Source: Paracidovorax sp031843945 (GTDB lineage Bacteria > Pseudomonadota > Gammaproteobacteria > Burkholderiales > Burkholderiaceae_C). Taken from it: 64,000 bases of DNA. Each line of letters opens with the position of its first letter. Position 1 is the first letter of the stretch. A program made the position numbers and the translations under genes. A model generated the notes under the pieces. It did no database searches. It worked only from the letters and a program-made list of their open reading frames with translations, and had not been told where the DNA came from. Positions 16,763 to 25,691 of this stretch are shown piece by piece. Where the stretch lies: NCBI RefSeq assembly GCF_031843945.1, contig NZ_JAVTJJ010000006.1, positions 124,001 through 188,000 of the forward strand, in the 5' to 3' direction.

Positions 16763-17746
16763 ATGAAGCAATTGAAATTCAAGGCCACCCTGGCCGCGCT
16801 GGCCACCCTGGCAATGGGCCTGATGGCTCCCGGCGCAGGCGCCACTGAGTTCCGCTCGGCGGACATCCACCCCGACGACTACCCCACCGTCACCGCCGTG
16901 AAGTTCATGAGCGAGCGCCTGAAAGCGCTGTCCGGCGGCAAGCACACCATCAAGGTGTTCAACAACAGCGCCCTGGGCAACGAGAAGGACACCATCGAGC
17001 AGGCCAAGATCGGCGCGTTGCAGATGGTGCGCGTGAACATCGCCCCCATGAACAACATCTGCGCCGAGACGCAGGTGCCCACCATGCCGTTCCTGTTCCG
17101 CTCGGTCGACCATCTGCACAAGGTGCTGGACGGCCCGATCGGTGAAGAGATCTTGAAGAGCTGCGAAAAGCAGGGCTTCGTGGGCCTGGCGTTCTACGAC
17201 AGCGGCGCGCGCTCCATGTTCACCGCCAAGAAGGCCGTGCGCACCTTTGCCGACATGAAGGGCCTGAAGGTTCGCGTGCAGCAGTCCGACCTGTGGGTGA
17301 GCATGATCGAGGCGATGGGTGCCAACGCCACGCCCATGCCCATGGGCGAGGTGTACACCGGCCTGAAGACCGGCCTGATCGACGCGGCCGAAAACAACTA
17401 CCCCACCTACGAAAGCGCACGCGCCTTCGAAGTGGCCAAGTACTACACCAAGACCGAACACTCGATGGCGCCGGAAATGCTGCTCTTTTCCAAGCGCGCT
17501 TGGGACCGCCTCTCGGCTGAAGAGCAGGGCTGGATCCGCCAGGCGGCCAAGGAATCGGTGCCCTACATGCGCAAGCAGTGGGCCGAGCGCGAGATCAAGT
17601 CGCTGGCGATCGTGAAGGCCGGCGGCGCCGAGATCATCGAGATCGACAAGGCCCCGTTCCAGGCCGCGATGAAGCCGGTGTACGACAAATTCATCACCGA
17701 CGCCAAGCTCAAGGATCTGGTCAAGCGCGTCCAGGACACGAAGTGA
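16763..17746 (+). CDS. dctP: TRAP transporter solute-binding protein (DctP family)
   Basis: Periplasmic receptor, 327 residues with signal MKQLKFKATLAALATLAMGL and an AxA-like end. DctP features include HTIKVFNNSALGNEKDTIEQ, the ligand-anchoring arginine in GLKVRVQQSD, and GLKTGLIDAAENNYPTYES. It sits upstream of the dctQ and dctM genes. The neighbouring uronate dehydrogenase and lactonase make a hexuronate or aldarate the likely ligand, but this cannot be proven from sequence. Confidence 0.92.
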   Translation: MKQLKFKATLAALATLAMGLMAPGAGATEFRSADIHPDDYPTVTAVKFMSERLKALSGGKHTIKVFNNSALGNEKDTIEQAKIGALQMVRVNIAPMNNICAETQVPTMPFLFRSVDHLHKVLDGPIGEEILKSCEKQGFVGLAFYDSGARSMFTAKKAVRTFADMKGLKVRVQQSDLWVSMIEAMGANATPMPMGEVYTGLKTGLIDAAENNYPTYESARAFEVAKYYTKTEHSMAPEMLLFSKRAWDRLSAEEQGWIRQAAKESVPYMRKQWAEREIKSLAIVKAGGAEIIEIDKAPFQAAMKPVYDKFITDAKLKDLVKRVQDTK

Positions 17747-17808
17747 CTCGCCCACCTGCCCGCTGCATTCGGGTCTGCGGCCCAGTGTGCGGGGCAGGGT
17801 GGTGATTT

Positions 17809-17867
17809 GCTCCTGAATTAATAGCTGATAGCGCTTGGTGGACGGGCGCTACCGGCATATTTCACTT
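17809..17867 (+). repeat. Dispersed two-hairpin repeat, copy 3
   Basis: Forward orientation, between dctP and dctQ. Both stems are degraded (ATAGCTGATAGCGCTTGGTG then GACGGGCGCTACC). It sits in the intercistronic gap of an apparent operon, so it may tune relative expression of receptor and membrane subunits. Confidence 0.7.
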
Positions 17868-17874
17868 AAATTTT

Positions 17875-18363
17875 ATGTACACAAGACTGTGTCGTGCGCT
17901 GGCGCGTGCGTGCATGTGGCTGGGCATCATCGGCCTGGTCGCGGTGATCTGCGCGGTGAGCTGGCAGGTGTTCGGCCGCTACGTGATGAACAACACGCCC
18001 ACCTGGGCGGAAAGCCTGGCGCTGCTGCTGGTGATCTACGTCACCATGTTCGGCGTGGCCGTGGGCGTGCGTGACGCCGGCCACATCGGGCTCGAATCGT
18101 TCCTGGTGCTGGCGCCCGACTGGCTGCGCCTGAAGATGGAATACCTGATCCACGTGCTGATCATGATCTTCGGCGCCGTCATGGCCTGGAGCTGCGCGTC
18201 GCTGGCCGAATCGGTGTGGAGCTATCGCCTGCCCACGCTGTGGATCTCCGAAGGCTGGAAATACGTGCCGGCCACCATTGCCGGCGTCCTCATCGTGATG
18301 TTCTCCATCGAGCACATCATTGCGCTGGCCAAAGGCCGCGAAGTCGAACCTGCCTGGGGTTGA
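17875..18363 (+). CDS. dctQ: TRAP transporter small membrane subunit (DctQ)
   Basis: 162 residues, four predicted transmembrane helices (about 10-32, 45-65, 82-105, 127-150). DctQ-type features are SWQVFGRYVMNNTPTWAESL and VGVRDAGHIGLESF. It partners with the DctM permease 12 bp downstream. The start ATG at 17875 lies at the end of repeat copy 3 and has a poor ribosome-binding site. Confidence 0.9.
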   Translation: MYTRLCRALARACMWLGIIGLVAVICAVSWQVFGRYVMNNTPTWAESLALLLVIYVTMFGVAVGVRDAGHIGLESFLVLAPDWLRLKMEYLIHVLIMIFGAVMAWSCASLAESVWSYRLPTLWISEGWKYVPATIAGVLIVMFSIEHIIALAKGREVEPAWG

Positions 18364-18375
18364 TCGAGACAAGCC

Positions 18376-19671
18376 ATGACCATTCCACTTTTGATCCTGA
18401 GCATCTCGTTCACGGTGTTCCTGCTGCTGGGCGTACCGGTGGCGTTTTCCATCGGCCTGTCTGCGCTGGCCACGTTGCTGTATGAAGGCCTGCCACTCGA
18501 AGTCGGCTTTCAGCAGATGACGTCCGGCATGGGCATCTTCTCGTTCCTGGCCATTCCGTTCTTCATCTTCGCGGGCGAATTGATGCTCTACGGCGGCATT
18601 GCCGACCGCATCGTCAACTTTGCGCGCGCCTTGATCGGCCACGTGCGCGGCGGCCTGGGCATGTCGAACGTGGTGGCCTGCACGCTGTTCGGCGGTGTGT
18701 CCGGCTCGCCGGTGGCCGACGTGTCCGCCATGGGCGCGGTGATGATCCCGATGATGAAGAAAGAGGGCTACCACGCCGACTACGCCGTCAACGTGACGAC
18801 GCATGCGGCGCTGGTCGGTGCGCTCATGCCCACCAGCCACAACCTGATCATCTATGCGCTGGCGGCGGGCGGCAAGGTGTCCATCGCGGCGCTGATTCTG
18901 GCTGCGCTGGTGCCGGCGCTGGTGCTCACCATCAGCAACCTGGCAGCGGCCTATCTGGTGGCCGTCAAGCGCGGCTACCCGAAGGGCACCTTCCCGGGCT
19001 GGCAGATCGTGGCGCGCTCTTTTGCTGCCGCGCTGCCGGGTCTGTTCATCGTCGTGCTGATCCTGGGGGGCATTCTCTCGGGCATCTTCACAGCGACCGA
19101 ATCGGCCGCCGTCGCAGTGCTGTACGCGCTGGCGTTGACCATCCTGCTGTACCGCACGCTGAAGTGGGAACACTTCATCAAGGCGGCTTCGAAGGCGGTG
19201 CGCACTACGGGCGTCATCCTGCTGTTGATCGGCATTTCCAGCACCTTCGGCTACCTGATCAGCCTGTACGGCGTGGCCGAGCTGACGGGCAAGATGCTGT
19301 CCGAGATCACCACCACGCCGTGGATGATCTTTCTGCTGATCAACGTCATCCTGTTCGTGCTGGGCACCTTCCTGGACATGGCCGCCACCATCTTGCTGTG
19401 CACGCCCATCTTCCTGCCGATCGCACAGGAATACGGCATGACGGCGGTGCAGTTCGGCATCGTGATGCTGGTCAATTGCGCGCTGGGGCTCAACACGCCG
19501 CCGGTTGGCACCACACAGTTCGTGGGGTGCGCCATCGGCGGGGTGTCGGTCGGCACGGTGATGCGCACCATCTGGCCGTTTTATGGCGCACTGATTTTCG
19601 CGTTGGGGCTCGTCACGTTCGTGCCCGTGTTCTCCACCTGGCTGCCCAGCCTGTTCATGGTCGTCAAATGA
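18376..19671 (+). CDS. dctM: TRAP transporter large permease (DctM)
   Basis: 431 residues, about a dozen transmembrane helices, sodium-coupled permease. Typical segments are LLGVPVAFSIGLSALATL, FFIFAGELMLYGGIADRIV, GGVSGSPVADVSAMGAVMIP, and LNTPPVGTTQFVGCAIGG. Length and ends match the family. It starts 12 bp after dctQ and ends where the lactonase reading region begins. Confidence 0.95.
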   Translation: MTIPLLILSISFTVFLLLGVPVAFSIGLSALATLLYEGLPLEVGFQQMTSGMGIFSFLAIPFFIFAGELMLYGGIADRIVNFARALIGHVRGGLGMSNVVACTLFGGVSGSPVADVSAMGAVMIPMMKKEGYHADYAVNVTTHAALVGALMPTSHNLIIYALAAGGKVSIAALILAALVPALVLTISNLAAAYLVAVKRGYPKGTFPGWQIVARSFAAALPGLFIVVLILGGILSGIFTATESAAVAVLYALALTILLYRTLKWEHFIKAASKAVRTTGVILLLIGISSTFGYLISLYGVAELTGKMLSEITTTPWMIFLLINVILFVLGTFLDMAATILLCTPIFLPIAQEYGMTAVQFGIVMLVNCALGLNTPPVGTTQFVGCAIGGVSVGTVMRTIWPFYGALIFALGLVTFVPVFSTWLPSLFMVVK

Positions 19672-19697
19672 TGACGACACCAGAAAGTGAGTCTTCC

Positions 19698-20795
19698 ATG
19701 ATTGCTCGTTTTTCGCTGAAGTACCTTGCGCCTTTGGCGGCAATGGCCATGCTAGGTGCCTGCGGCGGCAGCTCTTCGTCCTCATCAAGCTGGGTGTATG
19801 TCTCCAACGCCGACAGCCAGGACCTGTCGGTTTTTGAACTGGACCGCAAGGCAGGCACGCTGCGGCTGACCGAGACCGTGCCTTTGGGCGGGCAGGCCAT
19901 GCCGATGGCCGTGTCGCCCGACAAGCGCACGCTGTACGTGGCGTTGCGCTCGCAGCCGTATCGGGTGGTCAGCCTGGCCATCGACCCGTTCACGGGCAAG
20001 CTGCGCAAGCTGGGTGAGGCGCCGCTGGCCGACAGCATGGCCAACATCGACACCGATGCCACCGGCCGCTGGTTGTTTGCGGCCTCTTACGGCGGTAACA
20101 AGATCACGGTGAACAGCATCGGCACCGACGGCGCGGCGGGTCCCGTGCAACAGACCATCGCGACATCGCCCAACGCCCATGCGATCCATGCGGACGCGGC
20201 TAACCGCTACGTGTTCGCCACCAGCCTGGGCGGGGACAACCTCTCGAGCTGGAAGTTCAACGCCACCACCGGCCAGTTGACCGCCAACGAGCCGGCGCTG
20301 ACCACCATCACACCGGCCAAATCGGGCCCGCGCCACTTCGTGTGGGACAACGCCCAGCGCCACATGTACTTGCTCAATGAGCTGGACGCGAGCCTGGATG
20401 TGCTGGACTACGACGCCGAGCGCGGGACCTTGCGGGCGGCGCAACGCGTGACCACGTTGCCGGCCGGCTTCACCGGCAAGCCCTGGGCGGCCGACCTGCA
20501 CCTGTCGCCCGACGGCCGCACGCTCTACGCTTCCGAGCGCACGACCAGCACGCTGTCGAGCTTTCGCGTGAATCCCGCCAACGGCCAGCTGGAACCGCTG
20601 GGCCAGGTGCCTACCGAGAAAACGCCACGCGGCTTTGCGGTGGACTCATCGGGCAAGTTCCTGATTTCCACGGGCCAAGAGTCGCACAGCGTGTCGGTGC
20701 ACCCCATCGACGCCGCCACCGGCTTGCCCGGCACGCCCACGCGCATTCCGGCAGGCAAGAACCCGAACTGGGTCGAGATCGTCGATCTGCCGTGA
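19698..20795 (+). CDS. Lipoprotein lactonase, seven-bladed beta-propeller (PF10282 type)
   Basis: 365 residues from ATG 19698, chosen because it gives a lipoprotein signal MIARFSLKYLAPLAAMAMLGAC with a serine-rich linker; ATGs at 19668 and 19671 are alternatives. Propeller repeats recur as VYVSNADSQDLSVFELD, MAVSPDKRTLYVAL, RYVFATSLGGDNLSSW, HLSPDGRTLYASERTTSTLS and FRVNPANGQLEPLGQVPTE. This is the 6-phosphogluconolactonase (Pgl)-like family. Position after dctM suggests envelope hydrolysis of a sugar lactone before uptake, an inference. Confidence 0.82.
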   Translation: MIARFSLKYLAPLAAMAMLGACGGSSSSSSSWVYVSNADSQDLSVFELDRKAGTLRLTETVPLGGQAMPMAVSPDKRTLYVALRSQPYRVVSLAIDPFTGKLRKLGEAPLADSMANIDTDATGRWLFAASYGGNKITVNSIGTDGAAGPVQQTIATSPNAHAIHADAANRYVFATSLGGDNLSSWKFNATTGQLTANEPALTTITPAKSGPRHFVWDNAQRHMYLLNELDASLDVLDYDAERGTLRAAQRVTTLPAGFTGKPWAADLHLSPDGRTLYASERTTSTLSSFRVNPANGQLEPLGQVPTEKTPRGFAVDSSGKFLISTGQESHSVSVHPIDAATGLPGTPTRIPAGKNPNWVEIVDLP

Positions 20796-20847
20796 TGACT
20801 GCCGGCCGCAGCGGCCGGCCCGTCACCTCAAGGTTTTGTGTGGCAAT

Positions 20848-20905
20848 GCTATTAAATATATAGCTACTAGCGCTTATGTATAAAGCGCTAGAGGCCAATT
20901 TGACC
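20848..20905 (+). repeat. Dispersed two-hairpin repeat, copy 4
   Basis: Well-preserved forward copy: CTAGCGCTT-ATGTATA-AAGCGCTAG stem and GAGGCCAATTTGACC tail. It is just upstream of the Tat-lactonase gene. Confidence 0.85.
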
Positions 20906-20932
20906 AACAACTGCAACGCAAAGGATCTGGGA

Positions 20933-22000
20933 ATGTCTCTGGAGAAACCGTCGCTCAATGACCAGCCCACGCGCCGCCGCTTCGTCGCCGGTGCGCTGGC
21001 TGCCACGGCAGCCGGCACGGTCGCCAGCGCCAGCGCGCAGTCATTCGACTTCAAGCCGCAGCAGCGCTACCCCGACCCGTCTGTGCAGATCCTGGACCCG
21101 GAATTCGGCAAGTACCGCATCTACAGCAGCAGCGTGGAGCAGATCGCCACAGGCTTTCGCTGGGCGGAAGGCCCGGTGTGGTTTGGCGACGGGCGCTACC
21201 TGCTCTTTTCCGACATTCCCAACAACCGCATCATTCGTTGGGACGAAGCCACGGGCACCACGGGCGTGTTCCGCAGCCCATCGAACTTCTCCAACGGCCT
21301 GGCGCGCGACCGGCAGGGCCGGCTGCTGGCGTGTGAACATTTGACGCGCCGCGTCACCCGCACGGAATACGACGGCCGCATCACCGTACTCGCCGAGGGC
21401 TACAACGGCAAGCGCTTCAACTCCCCCAACGACATCGTCTGCGCCAAGGACGGATCCATCTGGTTCACCGATCCGCCGTTCGGCATCGGTGGCCATTGGG
21501 AGGGCGAAAAAGCCCAGCCCGAGCTGCCGCATTCGGTCTACCGCATCGATGCCGCCACGGGCAAAGTCGCGCTGGTGTTGGACGACCTGGCCGGCCCGAA
21601 CGGCCTGTGCTTTTCGCCCGACGAGAAAGTGCTCTACATCGTCGAATCGCGCCATCAGCCGCATCGCGTGGTGTGGGCGTTCGATGTGGCCGCTGGCGGC
21701 CGCCTGTCCAACAAGCGCGTGCATATCGACGCCAACGGACCGGGCGCGCTGGACGGCATCAAGTGCGACGAGTTCGGCAACCTCTGGTGCGGCTGGGGCA
21801 GCAACGGATCGGCCAGTGCCAGCGCAGCGGACCTGGACGGCGTGATGGTCTTCAACCCAGCAGGCAAGGCCATTGGCCACATCCGCCTGCCCGAGCGCTG
21901 CGCCAACCTGTGCTTCGGCGGCCCCAAGAACAATCGCCTCTTCATGACCAGCAGCCATTCGATCTACGCGCTGTACGTGGAAGCTCGGGGCGCAGTTTGA
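20933..22000 (+). CDS. Tat-exported SMP-30/gluconolactonase-family lactonase
   Basis: 355 residues. The N-terminus has a twin-arginine motif (PTRRRFVAG) and an Ala-rich stretch ending SASA, indicating folded export. The propeller carries the glutamate in FRWAEGPVWFGDG, asparagine in RFNSPNDIVCAKDG, asparagine in GPNGLCFSPDEK and aspartate in ALDGIKCDEFGNLW. It resembles gluconolactonases of the LRE family. Start ATG 20933 is preferred since an upstream frame would begin inside repeat copy 4. It likely forms a unit with the Bug receptor 44 bp downstream. Confidence 0.87.
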   Translation: MSLEKPSLNDQPTRRRFVAGALAATAAGTVASASAQSFDFKPQQRYPDPSVQILDPEFGKYRIYSSSVEQIATGFRWAEGPVWFGDGRYLLFSDIPNNRIIRWDEATGTTGVFRSPSNFSNGLARDRQGRLLACEHLTRRVTRTEYDGRITVLAEGYNGKRFNSPNDIVCAKDGSIWFTDPPFGIGGHWEGEKAQPELPHSVYRIDAATGKVALVLDDLAGPNGLCFSPDEKVLYIVESRHQPHRVVWAFDVAAGGRLSNKRVHIDANGPGALDGIKCDEFGNLWCGWGSNGSASASAADLDGVMVFNPAGKAIGHIRLPERCANLCFGGPKNNRLFMTSSHSIYALYVEARGAV

Positions 22001-22044
22001 ATCGAATCGCTTTCATTTTTTTTCATCAGCAGGAGATACACACC

Positions 22045-23037
22045 ATGCAACGCAGATCCATCATCGGCTCCGCAGTCCTCGTCGCCACCGGCGCTCTGTG
22101 GGGCTTGACGGCTTCGGCCCAGACCACTTGGCCCACGGGCAAGGCCATCACCTACCTGGTGCCTTTTGCCGCTGGCGGCACTACAGACACGTTGGGCCGG
22201 ATCATCGGCCAGCAACTGGGCACCGCGCTAGGCACCACTGTGGTGGTCGACAACAAGGGTGGTGCGGGCGGCAGCGTGGGCTCGGAAATCGCCTCGCGCG
22301 CGGCACCGGACGGCTTCACGCTGCTGGGCGGTACGGTCAGCTCGCACGCTATCAACGTGAGCCTGTACCCGAAGCTGGGCTATGACCCGATCAAGTCCTT
22401 CGCGCCCGTCACGCTGATCGGCACCAATCCGGTCGTGCTCGTGGTGGCTGCAAACAGCCCGTACAAAACACTGCAGGACGTGCTGAATGCCGCCAAGTCC
22501 AAGCAGGGCGGCCTGTCGTCTGCATCGGCCGGTACCGGCAGCTCGCAGCATCTGGCGCTCGAACTGCTGGGCTTCAAGTCGGGAATCAAGTTCACGCACG
22601 TGCCCTACAAAGGCAGTGGCCCGGCCATTCAGGACGTTATCGGCGGTCAGGTCGACATGATGTTCGACACCACGGTCGTGGCCGGCCCGCACATTCAGAG
22701 CGGCAAGCTGCGCGCCATCGCGGTCACCTCGGCCAAGCGGCTCGCGTCCATGCCCGATGTGCCGACTGTGGCGGAGTCGGGCGTCAACGGCCTGAAAGAT
22801 TTTGAAGTCGTGTCCTGGCAGGCGATCTTCGTGCCGACCGGTACACCAGCACCTATCGTCACCCGACTGCACGAGGAGATCCGCAAGATCCTGCAGCAGC
22901 CGGACATGCAGACACGCCTGAAAGGCTTTGGCATGGAGCCCGCCGACATGACCACGGCGCAGGTCGCGGCCTTCCAGAAGGCCGAAGTGGAAAAGTGGGC
23001 TCAGGTGATCAAGGCGGCCAACGTCAAACCAGACTGA
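22045..23037 (+). CDS. Bug-family tripartite tricarboxylate transporter substrate-binding protein
   Basis: 330 residues, signal MQRRSIIGSAVLVATGALWG...SAQ, start supported by AGGAGA at 22031-22036. TctC/Bug features: ITYLVPFAAGGTTDTLGRII, VVVDNKGGAGGSVGSEIA, APDGFTLLG, SASAGTGSSQHLALELL and HVPYKGSGPAIQDVIGGQVD. Ligand unknown. It ends the rightward uronate/lactonase run and is followed by a very strong terminator. Confidence 0.92.
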   Translation: MQRRSIIGSAVLVATGALWGLTASAQTTWPTGKAITYLVPFAAGGTTDTLGRIIGQQLGTALGTTVVVDNKGGAGGSVGSEIASRAAPDGFTLLGGTVSSHAINVSLYPKLGYDPIKSFAPVTLIGTNPVVLVVAANSPYKTLQDVLNAAKSKQGGLSSASAGTGSSQHLALELLGFKSGIKFTHVPYKGSGPAIQDVIGGQVDMMFDTTVVAGPHIQSGKLRAIAVTSAKRLASMPDVPTVAESGVNGLKDFEVVSWQAIFVPTGTPAPIVTRLHEEIRKILQQPDMQTRLKGFGMEPADMTTAQVAAFQKAEVEKWAQVIKAANVKPD

Positions 23038-23080
23038 TCGCGCAGCAGCAGGGGCCCTGGCCCCTGTGCGTGCGCAGCGC

Positions 23081-23124
23081 CCCCATGAAAAAGGCCCAGT
23101 GAAGACTGGGCCTTTTTCATGGGG
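23081..23124. terminator. Bidirectional terminator with 20-bp perfect arms
   Basis: CCCCATGAAAAAGGCCCAGT, a GAAG loop, and the exact reverse complement. A and T runs make it act on both strands, serving the Bug gene on the left and the small minus-strand gene ending at 23131. Confidence 0.9.
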
Positions 23125-23130
23125 GGGCTT

Positions 23131-23580
23131 TCACGCGATGGCGGTCTGCACCCTCAGCGACGATGCATCGGTGGCAAGCGCGTTGTGCGAGCCGTCTCCG
23201 CCCATGCGGAAATAAGCGGCGGGGCTGTTGGCCATCATGATGTAGGCGCTCAGGCAACTGGCCGGCAGCGTCATAGTGCCCACCGCTTCGTCTTCAGCCA
23301 TCGAGAAAGTGGCCGGAGGCAGCGTCGTCGCCAGCGTGAAGCCAATCAACAGCACGGTGCCGCGCGTGGCAACCCGGTTGCCGATGACTTCGATACAGCC
23401 CACCGCCTGTTCCAGCACGTAGTCACGGTCGGAATAGGTGGCATGGCCGGAGAGGGCAATCACCCTCACCCCACGCACCTTTATGACCTCGCCGTCGTCC
23501 CAGGTCGGAGAAAGATCGAGCGGCGTGAACTGCTGAAGCAGGCCTTTTTGCTGGCGGGTTCTCAGTGGATAGTTTCCCAT
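23131..23580 (-). CDS. Hypothetical protein
   Basis: 149 residues from ATG 23580. It opens MGNYPLRTRQQKGLLQQFTP and has a mixed beta-like middle (VIKVRGVRVIALSGHATYSD, GTVLLIGFTLATTLPPATFS). There is no signal peptide or clear transmembrane helix and no motif I recognise. It ends 7 bp from a bidirectional terminator, which supports a real transcription unit. A longer in-frame form could start at 23724, but its extra residues look non-coding. Confidence 0.55.
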   Translation of the reverse strand: MGNYPLRTRQQKGLLQQFTPLDLSPTWDDGEVIKVRGVRVIALSGHATYSDRDYVLEQAVGCIEVIGNRVATRGTVLLIGFTLATTLPPATFSMAEDEAVGTMTLPASCLSAYIMMANSPAAYFRMGGDGSHNALATDASSLRVQTAIA

Positions 23581-23931
23581 GGTGTGTGCATTCTTAGTGC
23601 CGATGGCCTGATCTGCCGTCAGCGCGCCTGGTGATAAACGGCAGCCCAACGGTATTGTCAGAGGCCGTGGATGGCAATCCGTGGAAAGTCGAAAATGAAA
23701 CAGACCTTGATCGCCTTTGTGCAAGTCTCGACGCGAGCGCGCTATTGGTTTGTGGGACGCCTCTTACCTGCAGGTCATCCAATGCCGACGGGTACCCCGC
23801 AGGGCGCGCAAGCGGTTGAGACGCTGGCGCTGCGAAGCCGCTCAGGGTATTCCTGCGCGGTGCCCTAGGCACTACTCCCTAGAATAGTTTGGAGAGAAAC
23901 ACGATGGGCAAACCGCCCCGAGGAGCCAGCT
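23581..23931. other. Intergenic region before phaR
   Basis: Divergent promoter region for the hypothetical gene (minus) and phaR (plus). CCCTAG occurs twice (23865 and 23877 areas). Short open frames here have no ribosome-binding site or recognisable product. Confidence 0.5.
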
Positions 23932-24471
23932 GTGCCTGAAGATCATCCCACCGCCGACCCGGCATCCCCCGCACAGCGAGTGATCAAGAAGTACCCTAAC
24001 CGGCGGCTCTATGACACATCGACCTCAACCTACATCACGCTGACGGAGGTCAAGCAATTGGTGATGGAAGGAGAGCTCGTTACGGTACGCGACGCCAAGA
24101 GCGGCGACGACCTGACCCGCAGCATCCTGCTGCAGATCATTCTGGAAGAAGAAGCCGGCGGCGCGCCCATGTTCACGGAAGCGGTGCTTGCCAACATCAT
24201 CCGCTTCTATGGGCATGCCATGCAGGGGTTCATGGGCGCTTATCTGGAGAAGAATGTGCAGGCCTTCACCGAGATCCAGGCGCGCATGACTGAGCAATCG
24301 CAAGCCATGACGCCCGAGATGTGGAGCAAGTACATGCACCTGCAGTCGCCCATGCTCAAGGGCATGATGGGCTCGTATGTCGAGCAGTCGCAGGCCGCCT
24401 TTGCGCAGGTGCAAGAGCAGATGCAAAAGCAGACCGAACAGATGCTGGGCGCTTTCGGTATCAAGCGCTAG
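23932..24471 (+). CDS. phaR: Polyhydroxyalkanoate synthesis repressor
   Basis: Regulator that binds both DNA and polyhydroxybutyrate granules and controls phasin expression. The GTG at 23932 is chosen because GAGGAG lies 6 bp upstream and the nearest upstream ATG frame stops at once. The 179-residue protein has the N-terminal DNA-binding domain IKKYPNRRLYDTSTSTYITL, the conserved QLVMEGELVTVRDAKSGDDL and a PHB-accumulation domain (RSILLQIILEEE, MFTEAVLANIIRFYG), then a Gln/Met-rich coiled tail. No pha synthesis genes are in the window. Confidence 0.93.
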   Translation: MPEDHPTADPASPAQRVIKKYPNRRLYDTSTSTYITLTEVKQLVMEGELVTVRDAKSGDDLTRSILLQIILEEEAGGAPMFTEAVLANIIRFYGHAMQGFMGAYLEKNVQAFTEIQARMTEQSQAMTPEMWSKYMHLQSPMLKGMMGSYVEQSQAAFAQVQEQMQKQTEQMLGAFGIKR

Positions 24472-24533
24472 CCCGGCAGGGCGCCGGGTCGATGAGCGGC
24501 CTGCGGGCGGTCGTCCGGCTGCCCGCTCGCGGC

Positions 24534-25130
24534 TCACCCCTGCAGGCACCGGCAGTTCTGCCGTGGCCCTGAAGGCTGTTTGCTGGTGTTGCGCAGCCAC
24601 AGCAGCAGCGCGCTGGCGGCAGCCCAGCCGCCCAGCAGCAGCACGGCGTACACGGCTGCAGGAACAAGGTAGGGAACGCTGTGGTTCCATGATCGTGCAA
24701 TGCCCAGAAAGCTGGCGTACAGCCACGAAACCGACGACGCCGTGGCCAGAGCTGTCAGGCCCAGCATGTGCGCCTTCGGCAGATCAAGGAAAGCCGTGTC
24801 TCCCTGCAGCATCGGGAAAGCCCAACGGTGCATGACCCAGCCGTTGAAGGTGAGGCACGCGACGATGCCCACCTTGACCCACAGTTTCTGGTTGTTCAGA
24901 TAGTCCGGAGATTCCATGGAGCCGAGCACAACGAGCATGGCACCGGTGGCCCACAGGACGGCCAGGGAGGCGCTGACCACGGCCTGCGTCCACTTCAGCG
25001 ACACGATGCCCTCGCTGGTCATCGGGGCTCGCGCCTGGAAGAGAAATTTGGTGTCGAACTCCAAGATCTTTCCCACGGCCACAGCCATGGCAATGAGGTG
25101 GGCGAAAAGGATGGCGTATTTAAGAGTCAT
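24534..25130 (-). CDS. Uncharacterised integral membrane protein
   Basis: 198 residues from ATG 25130, with about five hydrophobic helices (residues about 5-25, 50-75, 88-105, 120-145, 160-185). Segment FLFQARAPMTSEGIVSLKWT and NNQKLWVKVGIVACLTFNGW lie between helices. I do not recognise a named family. It follows the NTF2-like gene on the same strand by 54 bp and could be co-transcribed. Confidence 0.65.
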   Translation of the reverse strand: MTLKYAILFAHLIAMAVAVGKILEFDTKFLFQARAPMTSEGIVSLKWTQAVVSASLAVLWATGAMLVVLGSMESPDYLNNQKLWVKVGIVACLTFNGWVMHRWAFPMLQGDTAFLDLPKAHMLGLTALATASSVSWLYASFLGIARSWNHSVPYLVPAAVYAVLLLGGWAAASALLLWLRNTSKQPSGPRQNCRCLQG

Positions 25131-25184
25131 GGTGCGGAGATCCGATGGGAACGCGGGCAATGCGGGTAGAGGAGGGCCGTGGCA

Positions 25185-25691
25185 TCAGCGGGACAGGTCC
25201 GGCGCCTCGCCTTGCAAGGCAGGGTCCCAGTGTTCGTCGGCCTTGCCATCGCGGATCCGCCAGGTGTCGAACCAGGTGGTCGTGTAACGGCCATTCGGGC
25301 CCTGGACGGTTCTGGGGTACAGCACCGTGACCAGATCGCCTTCGGCCATCACCGCCACGATGGGTGTGCTGATGCGTTGAGGAATCGCGCGTGGCTTGAC
25401 CTTGAGCACCCCTGTGAAGTACTGCACCACCGCGTCTCGCCCCGACTGCGCGTTGGGGTTGTGCTGGATGTAGCGCTCGCTTAGATAGCGGTCTGCCCGG
25501 TCCCAGTGACCGCCCTCCAGCAGTTCCCGGATGATCTGGTAGGCCACTTGTTTGTTGGCGTGCAGGCGCGGATCCGGGCTGGTGAAGAGTGCCTCTGCGT
25601 TGGCGGACGGGGCCACCGGTTCTTGTGCTTGCGCCAAGCCCAGCCAGGTAGACAGTGCCAATAGAGCGGCGATAAAAGGAAAGCGTTTCAT
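25185..25691 (-). CDS. Secreted SnoaL-like (NTF2 fold) protein
   Basis: 168 residues, signal peptide MKRFPFIAALLALSTWLGLAQA. The mature part has the SnoaL-type pattern: VAYQIIRELLEGGHWDRADR, YLSERYIQHNPNAQSGRDAV, TVLYPRT, and FDTWRIRDGKADEHWDP. Such proteins are frequently annotated as polyketide cyclase SnoaL-like or ester cyclase with no known substrate. It is divergent from an HxlR regulator that may control it. Confidence 0.8.
   Translation of the reverse strand: MKRFPFIAALLALSTWLGLAQAQEPVAPSANAEALFTSPDPRLHANKQVAYQIIRELLEGGHWDRADRYLSERYIQHNPNAQSGRDAVVQYFTGVLKVKPRAIPQRISTPIVAVMAEGDLVTVLYPRTVQGPNGRYTTTWFDTWRIRDGKADEHWDPALQGEAPDLSR

Noticed and set aside
17866..19788. 640-codon open frame on the minus strand
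   Set aside because: Antisense to dctQ and dctM; its His/Arg/Gln-rich translation has no domain and mirrors the membrane protein codons.
20876..20932. Longer N-terminus for the Tat-lactonase
   Set aside because: That start lies inside repeat copy 4 and would bury the twin-arginine signal; ATG 20933 gives a proper export signal.
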